Source: JACRLW01 sp046349595 (lineage in GTDB: Bacteria; Planctomycetota; UBA1135; UBA2386). From it: a stretch of 64,000 nt of DNA. The DNA lies in the NCBI GenBank assembly GCA_046349595.1, contig JAXMCA010000001.1, positions 2,046,001-2,110,000 of the forward strand, in the 5' to 3' direction. The notes below the pieces were generated by a model. That model made no database searches. It was given only the letters and a program-made list of their open reading frames with translations, and was not told the origin of the DNA. Numbering within the stretch: the first letter of the stretch is position 1; the number at the start of each line of letters is the position of its first letter. A program made the position numbers and the translations under genes. Below, one piece after another: positions 46,672 through 56,121 of this stretch.

Positions 46672-47529
46672 TCAGCCCAGCGCCGTGCCCTCGAGCGTCC
46701 CCAGCAGGTCAAGCGGACTCTGCGTCCTGCTGACGACATCGACTCCCAGGTGCAAGTAGACCTGCGTCGTCCGCAGGTTGTTGTGACCGAGCAGAAGCTG
46801 CACCACGGACAACTCGGTGCCACCCTCCACCAGATGCGTCGCGAAGGAGTGGCGCAGCACATGCGGAGTGACCTCCTTCCGGATCCCGGCCGTCGCGAGC
46901 GCCTCCTGAAACACGATGCGCACCGTGTTCGCGCACGCGTGCCCCTGAGGTGTCCCGCCGGGGAACAGCCAGTGCTTGGGCTTCGTCCTCGACCAGTACG
47001 AACGCAGCTGCAGCAGCAGTCGCCTGGGCAACACGGTGTAGCGGTCCTTGCGCCCCTTGCCCTGCTCGATCCGCACCAGCATGCGCTTCGCGTCGAGGTG
47101 CTCGGGCCGCAGGCGGCACGCCTCGCTGATCCGCAGGCCGCATCCGTACATCGACGCCATCACCAGGCGGTACTTCTCGTTCTCCACCGCCTCCAGCAAC
47201 GCGCCAACTTCCGTGCCGCTCAGCACCAGCGGGAGCCGCTTCTGCTTCCGCATGGCCGGGATCCGGTCCACCTCCACGGGACGCCCGAGCGTCACCGTGT
47301 AGAGGAACGTGATCGCCGCGCGCACCTGGCGCACGGTGTCGCGAGACGCATGCAACTCGTCGACGAGGTGCAGCAGGAACTCGCGAACGTGCGCACGGCC
47401 CAGCTCCTCGGGCGACCGCTTGAAGTGCCGCGCGAACCGCCTCGCGTGCATCACGTAGACCTGCGTCGTGCTCGGGCTGTAGCCGGCCAACCGCATGTCC
47501 TCCAACATCCGATCTCGCAGTGTCCCCAT
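46672..47529 (-). CDS. Tyrosine recombinase/integrase associated with IS91-type transposase
   Basis: 285 residues from the ATG at 47529; a start 36 nt upstream is possible. N-terminal SAM-like domain (about 1-85) and catalytic domain with R133 ('GCGLRISEACRL'), K158, H223-x-x-R226 ('HVLRHSFATH'), H249 ('LLGHNNLRTT') and nucleophile Y258. All catalytic residues are present, so it is probably active. Such recombinases are frequently found immediately upstream of IS91 transposases in environmental bacteria and may resolve or integrate the circular intermediate. Confidence 0.92.
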   Translation of the reverse strand: MGTLRDRMLEDMRLAGYSPSTTQVYVMHARRFARHFKRSPEELGRAHVREFLLHLVDELHASRDTVRQVRAAITFLYTVTLGRPVEVDRIPAMRKQKRLPLVLSGTEVGALLEAVENEKYRLVMASMYGCGLRISEACRLRPEHLDAKRMLVRIEQGKGRKDRYTVLPRRLLLQLRSYWSRTKPKHWLFPGGTPQGHACANTVRIVFQEALATAGIRKEVTPHVLRHSFATHLVEGGTELSVVQLLLGHNNLRTTQVYLHLGVDVVSRTQSPLDLLGTLEGTALG

Positions 47530-47645
47530 CGACTTCGCCCTCCCAGGCGCCCAGGGTTGGTCCACCCACGCTCCAGGGGGACCCCTGCGGAGGCAACCAG
47601 GAACCCTCGGACGGATCGATGCAGCCCATCGACGGGGCGTCCCGC

Positions 47646-47668
47646 CGCTGCCTCTGGGCTTGGTTCAC
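47646..47668 (-). repeat. 23-nt inverted repeat, right copy
   Basis: Reverse complement of 45178-45200 with no mismatch. It lies 117 bp upstream of the recombinase start. Confidence 0.85.
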
Positions 47669-47847
47669 TGCTCGGAGAGACGCCGAGAGACATGCCCAAC
47701 GGTGCATCGGCGCGGTCGGGTCGGCGAAGGAACGTCCTCCCAGCGCCCCTCGCGGTTCGAAGCTCGTGTTCGACCCCTGGTCCTTCGGCTTGCCACCGCC
47801 AGGATGATGCGTCGAACCTGGCGCGCGTGGCCCCGCGACGAACCCCG

Positions 47848-47968
47848 ATCCCCGATCCGGCATGGATTCCCGGAGTCGCCGAGCATCTCGGCTTCTACGT
47901 CAATCTCCTGATCGACCCGCGCACCGGTCGCCCGTTCTACGTCGGCAAGGGGACCGAAAGCCGCAGTG
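47848..47968 (+). pseudogene. GIY-YIG nuclease fragment
   Basis: One plus-strand frame encodes 'EHLGFYVNLLIDPRTGRPFY' followed by VGKGTESR. This is the first strand pair of LEM3-type GIY-YIG nucleases (usual pattern FYVYLLIDPR.G..FYVGKG...R). Neither a start nor the catalytic helix and later strands follow in any frame, so it is a truncated remnant of roughly 40 codons. Confidence 0.55.
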
Positions 47969-48276
47969 TCGCCGCTCCGTCCGGAATCGACGGGCTGTCG
48001 GGCCGGCCCTTCCGAGTCACAACTGGTCGAACCTCGAGAGCATCCACGTCAATCTGCTGCAAGCCACGCCAGATCGCGACAGACCAACCGCCGTGCTCTT
48101 CTCAGGCTGCCGCCCCGGCAGCCGCGTAGATCCTCCGACGGATGGCCGCGAGCAAGGACCTGGTCGAGGACTCCCCACGGTGCGAACGGGTCGAGTTGGT
48201 CCTTCGAGGTTTCCGACAGCAACGTGACCGCCGACCCGGCCGCGGCTACGCTCTCCTGCAAGTAGGAAGTCCTTCG

Positions 48277-48282
48277 AAGGAG
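48277..48282 (+). promoter_or_regulatory. Strong Shine-Dalgarno deciding the RHS start
   Basis: AAGGAG lies 5 nt before the GTG at 48288. Most core genes here lack such a site, so it stands out and supports the GTG. Confidence 0.75.
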
Positions 48283-48287
48283 TTGGC

Positions 48288-51200
48288 GTGAAGAACCGAC
48301 TGGCCGGCATCATCCTCCCGTTCGTCACAGCTGTCCTCGCGATACTCGGTAGCAACCGCGAGTCGACAGCCCAGGGAACGCTCTCGTCCGCGCCTCCAGC
48401 CCAGGGCAGCTCCAGGAGCACTTGCCCCCCCTACTTCGACCTCGACGAACGGAACCTCACGTCGCTCACCCCCTTCGAAATCACCCCCGAGGGTGACTCC
48501 CTCCTCAAGCTATGGCTACCTTCCTTCGAAGGAACCGGGGTGCTGCAGGATCCCCTGGCGGCGCTTGACTACCTTTCGGTTTACAGCGCCGGCGCCAATG
48601 AGATAGCCACATCCCTCGTGGGCGCGGGATTGGGCGGAGAACCGGGCACGTCCTTCCCCCTCCCAGGCGGCCCAGCAACGGGTTTGCCGGGTGGGGTCAT
48701 AACGCGCGGAGGAAATGGTGATGGAGGACGGTTGGTCGACCCAGCATCGGGAGGGGGACCAGCCGAAACTCATCCGGGGGAAGCGCCTCATGGTCGATAC
48801 GCGAGTGTTCTCTACCCGATAAGCCTGTCCACTACGGCTGGCACTCCTCCAACGACCAACTGGATTTCACAGAACTCGGCCACCCAGTTGTTCGCGTACA
48901 CCGACGCTGCGACCAATGCGCCGAAGGCTCGACTCAAGCTCAGCACGGGCTCCGTGGTCGATTTCGACTCTGCCTTCTCCATGTCTATTGGCAACGATAC
49001 TTGGTCGATCTGGCATGTCACGGCTTTCACCGATCCGTGGGGGCACACGAAGACATATGAGTACGACTCCACCCATCAGTACCTCACGAGGATCCACTAC
49101 CCGTCCGGCATGGTCGAGAAGTGGGACTGGGATGAGAATGCAGCTGGTGGGACGATTTCCCGCATTACTGTGACGTACGACTTGAACGGCGACGACACCT
49201 TTGATGAGGCGGGTAACGAAGCGTCAATGCACTGGGGCATGGAATTTGAGCACCAAGGTCAGTTGACACGCCCTTTCCTTAGTTGCCCCCTGAAGCGCAT
49301 ATTCTACCCCGCATCCCCATATGTGACCGCCAATTCACAAGCAGAGCTATTCTCAACAACTCCCGTCACTGAACACCGCGTGATTGAGCTTGCCTATGAC
49401 GATTTCGGCACGGGCAATCCACGACTGACGACAGTCTACGAATACTGGAGGGCAACGCTCTTCGGCAATCTCGCCCAGGCATCTGACAAGATCGGCGCCT
49501 TAACCTACAGCACGATCAATGGGCGCCTGCGAGTAGTAGACGCACTCGACCGCCACGGATTCCACACCACGTACGCCTACGTTTCATGGAACTCCAACCA
49601 GACCATAGCACAGGCACAGGTCACTGACCCTCGGGCAACAGTTCGAACTTTGCAGTTCGATTCGGATGGGCGCAAGACTCGAGAGACCATTACTCCTGCT
49701 TCAACCTCATCAGAGCGCCCCCGCTACTTCGACTCCTATTTCTCGTCTCTCGGACTGAGCGAACCCGCCTCCATTTACTGGGAGTACGTCTACGGATCCT
49801 CCGGCTGCGGCTGCGGAAAGCCGACAGAGGTGAGGAGTCCAGGCGCCAATGGCCAGCGAGTCGAGAACTGGACATGGGACGCGTGGGGCAGCCCGCTCAC
49901 GCACACCTACCCAAACCCGGCTACGGCGACCACCGCGAGCACGATCACCGAATCCTGGACGTGGGATCGGCAGATGGACACATCCTCACCGCTCCATAGT
50001 CGATCGATGATGGCCACGCACTCTGATCCGAGTGGGACGTGGACCGGGACCACGACCTGGACGACGATTCCAGGGACGACGCAACAACGCCCCAGCGCCT
50101 ACACACTGACCAGTCCCACAATCCACAGCGTGGATTCTACGACCTCAACCGTCACCAGTTCGATCGAATGGAACTCGGCCGGTCGCGTCACCAGGACCGT
50201 GGACGGCGACGGTGTTGCTCGCGAGTACAACTACCTCGTCAACAATCAGGACCCAGGCACCGGTCGACCCACTACCATCACAAGGATCCCCGATGGCCAG
50301 ACTGGGCCAAGCGTGGTCACCAAATTCACGTGGGACGAACACCTCGCACAGCTGACGGAACGGATCGATAATGCCGGTTCCGCGCTCGAACGTCACACCA
50401 CCTTCGAACACGACATACTCGGGCGACTGCTCGCGACCCAAACCGTCATTCATGACGTGGATCCCTTCGGGACCCAGCACGCGATCACTCACCGCATCGA
50501 GCACCTCCGGGATCGATACGGGAACGTAGCGGTCCAGAGAGAGCGCAATCGCAACTCCAGTGACGGCTCGCCCTACCGAGACGGCGGTAGTTCGAGCAGT
50601 TCAGCTCGCGATTGGATTCGTCACGATCGCCACTTCGACGGCGACTGGCTCATCACGGAATTCGTCGATCGCCGTGCTCTCGACCTAGATGCGAACGGTT
50701 CGCTGAGCAATACGACAGACGCACTCACGGTAGAATACGACTACACGTACTACCCCGACGGCACGCTGGCACAGGTTGTGCTGCCCAACAGCGCGGTTCG
50801 CGTCTACGAATTCGATGGGTACGGCACGCTGTTCCGTACGTCCACCGTCAACGGGTCAGTGACTGTCACGGACGCCGCGTATGTGATCGACTCCGCACTA
50901 GACCTCATCCAGGTCTATCGCGGCAACAACACCGCCGGTCTGAACCTATGGACAACAATCCATCGTCAACCGTGGAGCGGCCAAGTCGACTCAATTGTTG
51001 AACCGACAATCGCGAGCGCGCCCCCCGGCTACACGGGCAGCCTCGGCGGTGCGACCCATGTGTTCACCCGTGACACCCTCGGCCGCACCACGATGGAGGA
51101 AACCTACGACAGCTCGACGCTGCTTGCGAAGGTCGAGCACGAGTTCGACGAGTTGTCCCGCGAACGCCGCACCAAGCAGCACATGCTCGGCGCCGGACCA

Positions 51201-54200
51201 GGCGGCTTCTATGAGACCAAGCGAAGGTACAGGGACGCGTCGCTGCTTGTTTCCGTCGAAGAGCCAGGCAACCGATTCACGAACTACCAATACGATGATC
51301 TCGCTCGCCTCGAGGAGGTCGACGATTCGCTCCAGCCGACATCGAATTCGGTGCTCTACGACTACGTCGCGGGCACCGACTCGCTGTCAATGCGCCGCAC
51401 ACGCCTCGTTCATGATGTTCTGAACGGGAGCCCCAAAACTGTCGAGTACCAGACGCGCTACACATGGGACGCGCTGGGCCGACTCCGAAAGATCGAGGAC
51501 CTTGGCGCGGGCGGGAACAACCCGCCGGAAACGCAAGCGTTCTGGTACTACACGACCGGCGACACCGAGTGGCACTTGAACTGGAAGGGAGCGACCCAGC
51601 CCGCGGTCGGATCCTCCGGAAGCCGCGAACAACACTTCTTGCCCGACGCGCTCGGCCGGCTTGTCGAACAAGCCATCCTAGGAACCGACCCGCAGTCAAC
51701 CACGGACGACATCGTGCTCGGACTCGTCCACTCCGACTGGACTGATGGCACCACCTGCCGCTCGCGGCTCGACCGCTACGACGGTGTCGGCAACCGGACC
51801 ACGGTGCACTACGATTTCGCGGGACGCGCCGACATCGAGCAGCGTCCCGGCGCCCCAAGCTACTTGCCGACCGCGGTGTCCCAGGAGAACACTCTGGTGG
51901 CGACCTACGATGCGGCATCTCGCATCGTCAACTTGAAGCACGGCTATCCGGTCAACGGGGTGATGCCGACCACCGAAATGTACTGGAACGGATCGGATCG
52001 CCTCCTGGTCCGGCAGTTCCCCAACGTCAACAGCTTCCCCTACCACTCGTTCATGGCTTCCCGCGAGGTCTTCGACCGGGACGCGCTTGGTCGAGTCACG
52101 ACGGGGAGCACCTACATGGGTGATCTCGGTAGCTTGACCTTGCTCGACGCCGTGTCGAGGGACCAGGACAGCGCGGGGCGGGTGCACGCGGAGCACTACG
52201 ACTTCGGTGCCCTCGACGTCGGTGCAACCGACATCTGGAACGTCACCAGCACCTACGACGCCACGCTAAAGGACCGTCGCGACTCGCTCACCTACCAGGG
52301 CGGTCTGCAGATGACGATGCGCTGGGACGCCATCGGGCGACTCGAAGGCATCGACTGGAACGCAGGCGGATCCAGCCAACTGCTTGCCAACTACGGCTAC
52401 TTCGGCGGCCAGACCTCCTGGAGGCACCTCAGGCCGAAGGACGGGGCGAGCGGAACCTACATCGACACGGCGTACGCCTTCGAGCACTACGGGCGCATGT
52501 CCCGCATCACCGACTCACGAGTCGGCTCGAATCCCGCCCAGATCGACGACTACCAGTTCGTCTACGACGACTTCGGCAATCTCTCTAGGGAGCTCTACAA
52601 CCGTCCCGACGGCAATCCCAACACGACCAACGCGGGCGATGAGTTCCACTACGATCGCTTCCATCGGCTCCAGGAAGCCATCCTGGGGGCGTCGGCCATC
52701 CCGTTCACGCCCGGCACCGACACGTTCGTCCAGAAGCTGACGTACGGTCTAGATCCCGCGGGCAACCGGACGACGGTGCAGACGCAGAACGGCGGCGGCT
52801 CCCCGACCACCGAAACCTACACGACGGTCGCGAACCGCTACACGCAGGTGACGCCGACGATCCCCGCCACGTTGCTCTATGACGGGCGTGGGAACTTGAT
52901 CTTCGACGGCACCTTCTACTACGTCTTCGACTTCAAGGACCGCCTTTCGGAGATTTGGCAGCTGGTGGCGGACGAAGCCCCGGCCGAGCAGACTCAACTC
53001 AACTCCGCCCAGGCCTTCGAACCGCTGACCGCCAAGACGGCACTCCTCTCGGCAGCACCGCTGCACTCGGCGCGCGAGACGGTGCTCGCCGGCTTGCAGG
53101 CGACCCCGCGCGCGAATCAGGACGTCCGTCGCATGCAAGCAAACGGCGTGTTGACCGAACCGGTGCTCCTGCCGTACGGCACCCCGATCCAAACGAGCGC
53201 GGGCATCCAGTATGCGCAGCAGACCTCGACGCAGACCACGTCGCTGCAACTGATCGCACTGTACGGATACGACGCCCACAACCGACGCGTGGGGCGGCTC
53301 GTCGTCTCCGACTCCACGACCTACCTGCACGTCTATGACGGTTGGCGGGAGATCCAGGAGCTGAAGGTCGACGGCACCGCGGGCGTGAAGACGCAGTTCA
53401 AGGAATTCGTGTGGGGCAGTCGGCTCGACGAGTTGGTTGCCTACCGGCGCAATGATGCGCCGCAGGGGCAGACACCGTCGTGGACGATTCATCATACGAC
53501 TCAGTGCGGACATGACGGCGTCTTGTCGGTTATCGAAGCCGATGGGGCACTCGCTGAACGTGCGACCTACCACCCGTACGGTGTCGCAAGTGTGTTCGAC
53601 GTCACCGAGACCTTCATTGGCTCCGCATTCCCAAGTGGACTTCCTTTTGGCTGGAAAGGGCATAGACACGAGAGCGAAGCACCACTCTCATATGTAAGAC
53701 ACCGTCACTACTCGTCTATTCTGGGTCGATTTGTGTCCACCGACCCCCTTGGGCTTTGGGGGGACTCCTCCAATCTTGGCGGTGGTTACTCGTACCCCGG
53801 TTCGTCTCCGCTCAGGTACGTCGATCCCCTTGGACTGCAAGGCGTGGCCGAAGAGTCTTCTTGGAACATATGGCAAAACGCGGTGCAGAAAGGGGCGGTC
53901 AATTTCCTATCCGAATTTGGGCAGTCTTGGTACGTTACCGTTTCGTTTGGCACGCCCTATCACGTTACGGGTGAACTCGACTGTCTGGGGGCAAGAGGGC
54001 CATTGGAATTCGGCGCGGCCGGCGCCAGCGGTTACGCGGACAGCGTGATACGTCCGGATACTTTCTTGGGAATTCTCGACAGCGCCGCTCAAAGCGGTTG
54101 GGAACTGGCCGGCGGCACCGAAGCAGTCGAAACCGCTGCCAACATGCTCTTGCCAGGCCTCTCGTCCATGGTCGCTGCCGTCAGATCGGCATATGAAGGC

Positions 54201-54638
54201 GATACTGCGGGCGCAATTGGCAGTGCCATAGCCGCGGGAGCACTCGTATCGAACTTCCTATCAGACGGAGGATTGGATGAGGACGGCGGCGAGAATCCAA
54301 CCGATGAGTTGCCTGGTCGTTCAGGAGCCCTGAACGAAGCAAAACGCGATCTTGGCATACCTCGAAACAAGCATCCCGACGGCGTGTCTCGTGAGCCAAT
54401 GACAAGAAGTGACGGCTCAAGAGTGCTTGGTCCAGATGGCCGACCGATCATCACTCGGGTGTACACCTACACTAGACCCGATGGTTCACAAGTGCTCATC
54501 CAGGACCACTCAGCAGGGCATGAGTTCCGCGACGGCGGCGCTGGTGACCAAGGGCCGCATTTGAATGTTCGGCCGCCGGAAGACCCTCGAAATGGTGTGG
54601 TCCCGGGAACCAAGCCTCACTACCCCTTTAGGAAGTAG
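48288..54638 (+). CDS. Exported RHS-repeat polymorphic toxin, HNH/EndoVII-like C-terminal nuclease
   Basis: 2116 residues. A Sec signal peptide (about 1-29, ending STAQ) is followed by many YD/RHS repeats ('YDDLARLEEV', 'YDGVGNRT', 'YDPAGNRTTV'-like). The RHS-associated core ends in 'HYSSILGRFVSTDPLGLWGD' and 'SPLRYVDPLGLQG' near residue 1850. The variable C-terminus (about 1852-2116) has a hydrophobic middle and ends in 'LNEAKRDLGIPRN', 'YTYTRPDGSQVLIQDHSAGH' and 'DQGPHLNVRPPEDPR', matching HNH/endonuclease VII-type toxin domains. The RHS shell would encapsulate the tip before release. The immunity gene follows after 3 nt. Base composition drops after about 53.6 kb. Confidence 0.87.
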   Translation: MKNRLAGIILPFVTAVLAILGSNRESTAQGTLSSAPPAQGSSRSTCPPYFDLDERNLTSLTPFEITPEGDSLLKLWLPSFEGTGVLQDPLAALDYLSVYSAGANEIATSLVGAGLGGEPGTSFPLPGGPATGLPGGVITRGGNGDGGRLVDPASGGGPAETHPGEAPHGRYASVLYPISLSTTAGTPPTTNWISQNSATQLFAYTDAATNAPKARLKLSTGSVVDFDSAFSMSIGNDTWSIWHVTAFTDPWGHTKTYEYDSTHQYLTRIHYPSGMVEKWDWDENAAGGTISRITVTYDLNGDDTFDEAGNEASMHWGMEFEHQGQLTRPFLSCPLKRIFYPASPYVTANSQAELFSTTPVTEHRVIELAYDDFGTGNPRLTTVYEYWRATLFGNLAQASDKIGALTYSTINGRLRVVDALDRHGFHTTYAYVSWNSNQTIAQAQVTDPRATVRTLQFDSDGRKTRETITPASTSSERPRYFDSYFSSLGLSEPASIYWEYVYGSSGCGCGKPTEVRSPGANGQRVENWTWDAWGSPLTHTYPNPATATTASTITESWTWDRQMDTSSPLHSRSMMATHSDPSGTWTGTTTWTTIPGTTQQRPSAYTLTSPTIHSVDSTTSTVTSSIEWNSAGRVTRTVDGDGVAREYNYLVNNQDPGTGRPTTITRIPDGQTGPSVVTKFTWDEHLAQLTERIDNAGSALERHTTFEHDILGRLLATQTVIHDVDPFGTQHAITHRIEHLRDRYGNVAVQRERNRNSSDGSPYRDGGSSSSSARDWIRHDRHFDGDWLITEFVDRRALDLDANGSLSNTTDALTVEYDYTYYPDGTLAQVVLPNSAVRVYEFDGYGTLFRTSTVNGSVTVTDAAYVIDSALDLIQVYRGNNTAGLNLWTTIHRQPWSGQVDSIVEPTIASAPPGYTGSLGGATHVFTRDTLGRTTMEETYDSSTLLAKVEHEFDELSRERRTKQHMLGAGPGGFYETKRRYRDASLLVSVEEPGNRFTNYQYDDLARLEEVDDSLQPTSNSVLYDYVAGTDSLSMRRTRLVHDVLNGSPKTVEYQTRYTWDALGRLRKIEDLGAGGNNPPETQAFWYYTTGDTEWHLNWKGATQPAVGSSGSREQHFLPDALGRLVEQAILGTDPQSTTDDIVLGLVHSDWTDGTTCRSRLDRYDGVGNRTTVHYDFAGRADIEQRPGAPSYLPTAVSQENTLVATYDAASRIVNLKHGYPVNGVMPTTEMYWNGSDRLLVRQFPNVNSFPYHSFMASREVFDRDALGRVTTGSTYMGDLGSLTLLDAVSRDQDSAGRVHAEHYDFGALDVGATDIWNVTSTYDATLKDRRDSLTYQGGLQMTMRWDAIGRLEGIDWNAGGSSQLLANYGYFGGQTSWRHLRPKDGASGTYIDTAYAFEHYGRMSRITDSRVGSNPAQIDDYQFVYDDFGNLSRELYNRPDGNPNTTNAGDEFHYDRFHRLQEAILGASAIPFTPGTDTFVQKLTYGLDPAGNRTTVQTQNGGGSPTTETYTTVANRYTQVTPTIPATLLYDGRGNLIFDGTFYYVFDFKDRLSEIWQLVADEAPAEQTQLNSAQAFEPLTAKTALLSAAPLHSARETVLAGLQATPRANQDVRRMQANGVLTEPVLLPYGTPIQTSAGIQYAQQTSTQTTSLQLIALYGYDAHNRRVGRLVVSDSTTYLHVYDGWREIQELKVDGTAGVKTQFKEFVWGSRLDELVAYRRNDAPQGQTPSWTIHHTTQCGHDGVLSVIEADGALAERATYHPYGVASVFDVTETFIGSAFPSGLPFGWKGHRHESEAPLSYVRHRHYSSILGRFVSTDPLGLWGDSSNLGGGYSYPGSSPLRYVDPLGLQGVAEESSWNIWQNAVQKGAVNFLSEFGQSWYVTVSFGTPYHVTGELDCLGARGPLEFGAAGASGYADSVIRPDTFLGILDSAAQSGWELAGGTEAVETAANMLLPGLSSMVAAVRSAYEGDTAGAIGSAIAAGALVSNFLSDGGLDEDGGENPTDELPGRSGALNEAKRDLGIPRNKHPDGVSREPMTRSDGSRVLGPDGRPIITRVYTYTRPDGSQVLIQDHSAGHEFRDGGAGDQGPHLNVRPPEDPRNGVVPGTKPHYPFRK

Positions 54639-54641
54639 CGC

Positions 54642-55040
54642 ATGCGCTGGATCAATAGCATTGACAACTCTGAGTTTCTAAGGAGACTCTTTCCTGAAGA
54701 CCCGCCACTTGAGGCAGTTGGACTCCACCGAGTTCAACTCAAGCATGACGGTCCGATTGCTCTATTCGATTTTGACCTGTCAGACTATCCTACTAATCCT
54801 CCGCAGAGATGGGTCGAGGCCGGCGCCAATACTGTTCGTGTCTGCCTCATGGGGATAGGTATCAGGCTCTTCGACATGCGCGGATGGTCGACCAACAACA
54901 TCGGGCGCCTCGAAATCGATTCGTCGTCAGGTGCTCGCATTCTATTCAGGAGCGCCGAATGCCAAATTGCGGCTTCATTCGAGTTCTTGCGGATTGACAG
55001 CGTCAATGCCTATCGCGACGGCACCCGCACCCACGGTTAG
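54642..55040 (+). CDS. Immunity protein, Imm50-like
   Basis: 132 residues, starting 3 nt after the RHS stop. 'SDYPTNPPQRWVEAGANTVR', 'LFDMRGWSTNNIGRLEI' and a C-terminal 'AASFEFLRIDSVNAY' strand follow the pattern of the immunity 50 family, which pairs with nuclease-type polymorphic toxins. No signal peptide, consistent with neutralising the toxin in the cytoplasm. It shares the low GC of the toxin tip and was presumably acquired with it. Confidence 0.75.
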   Translation: MRWINSIDNSEFLRRLFPEDPPLEAVGLHRVQLKHDGPIALFDFDLSDYPTNPPQRWVEAGANTVRVCLMGIGIRLFDMRGWSTNNIGRLEIDSSSGARILFRSAECQIAASFEFLRIDSVNAYRDGTRTHG

Positions 55041-55536
55041 TTTGGAGTTGACTGCAGACCCGTGCTGCCCGAAGACTCCACAGCGCTTGCTGTTCCAAAA
55101 CTCCGCCGAGCCTTCCTGCGACGAGTTCGGCGTCTAATCCGGGGACTCCGCGAATGCTGGCCCGTTCCCGCCGGCCGAGTCCGTCCCCGAGTGAGGCGCA
55201 CATTTCGTCCAGCATCTGACCTCTGAGCCGGCGGCTCCAGGTCGCCGAGGTCAGCGTCTCCGACCGGGTCCAGACCAGCCCCCTCGGCCCGCTCTCCACC
55301 GTTGACCAACGGTGTTTCAACGGTGAGCCGGGGAGTTCCGCCCGGCTCCTCGATCCCCCGAGACGCAGAGGACGGATCCGGCTCGGACCCGGTCCGCGGC
55401 CCTCTCGATCCGGCCAGATCGCCACCCTTTCTCCCCCGCACCTTGCAACATCCGGTCCATGCGGTAGACATCTGACTTCCCGAGCCACCACTCCAAGGTC
55501 ACCTCCAAGCGGCTCCCTTCCGCGAGGTTCACCGCC
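55041..55536. other. Intergenic, no gene recognised
   Basis: About 500 bp between the immunity gene and the ParB-type gene. GC content returns to the high level typical of the chromosome. The open frames on the minus strand are not protein-like. I see no repeat or RNA gene. Confidence 0.5.
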
Positions 55537-56062
55537 TTGGAGTCACCCACCGCACTGCCGACCGAGCTGGTCCCGATCGACCGGCTGTTCTGCTCGCCCA
55601 CCAACCCGCGCCACAACGACGCCGCGGTGCCGCACGTGGTCGCCTCGCTGCGCCGCTTCGGCTGGCAGCAGCCGATCGTGGCGCGGCGCTCGGGCGAGGT
55701 CGTGGCGGGCAACACGCGCCTGAAGGCCGCGCAACAGCTCCACATGACCGAGGTGCCGGTGTGGTGGTTCGAGGGCAGCGAACTCGAGGCCGTCGCGTTC
55801 GGGATCGCGGACAACAGAACTCACGAGTACGCGGACTGGGATGAGCCGGTCCTCGCGCGGCTCCTGCAGCAACTGCGCGAGGAGGACGCGCTCGAGGGCG
55901 TGGGCTACGACGACGCGGAGATCGACCGCCTGCTCGCCGAACTCGATGATCAGGTCAGCGACGTCGGCGACGACGCACCTGTCGAGCCCCCGAGACCGCC
56001 ACCACGCGCCGTGGCGATCTCTGGATCCTGGGCGAGCACCGCCTGCTCTGCGGCGACAGCAC
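55537..56062 (+). pseudogene. N-terminal part of ParB-DNA methyltransferase gene, frameshifted and split by IS66
   Basis: From TTG at 55537 the frame encodes a ParB/Srx-like domain: 'LVPIDRLFCSPTNPRHND', 'GEVVAGNTRLKAAQQL', 'VPVWWFEG', 'AFGIADNRTHEYADWD'. A run of five C at 55987-55991 shifts the frame; one more C restores 'RRGDLWILGEHRLLCGDST', the usual linker into a methylase. The gene is then cut at 56062 by an IS66 element and resumes at 58490. Fused, with the extra base and one target copy removed, the product is 433 residues, a phage-type ParB-methyltransferase. Confidence 0.85.
56055..56062 (+). repeat. Target duplication, IS66 copy 1, left
   Basis: GACAGCAC, identical to 58482-58489. 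Confidence 0.95.
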
Positions 56063-56121
56063 GTAACTGTTCTGCGACGTGCACCGCTTCGCAGCGGTGC
56101 TTCGAAGGCCGGCGGAGGCAA

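Larger units (their letters stand above)
45178..47668 (-). mobile_element. IS91-type element with tyrosine recombinase, boundaries set by a 23-nt inverted repeat
   Basis: 2491 bp enclosing a tyrosine recombinase and an HUH (Y2) transposase, both on the minus strand with 7 bp between them. A perfect 23-nt inverted repeat, 45178-45200 and 47646-47668, brackets the pair. Classical IS91 elements lack terminal inverted repeats, so the repeats may be ends of a distinct subgroup or internal recombination sites. No target duplication was found next to the repeats. Confidence 0.55.
47669..48287. other. Non-coding spacer with a gene remnant
   Basis: About 620 bp between the recombinase element and the RHS gene. 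It holds a GIY-YIG fragment (described separately) and the strong ribosome binding site of the RHS gene at its end. No intact gene is visible. Confidence 0.5.

Noticed and set aside
55003..55491. Minus-strand frames between the immunity gene and ParB gene
   Set aside because: They lack protein-like composition and any recognised motif.
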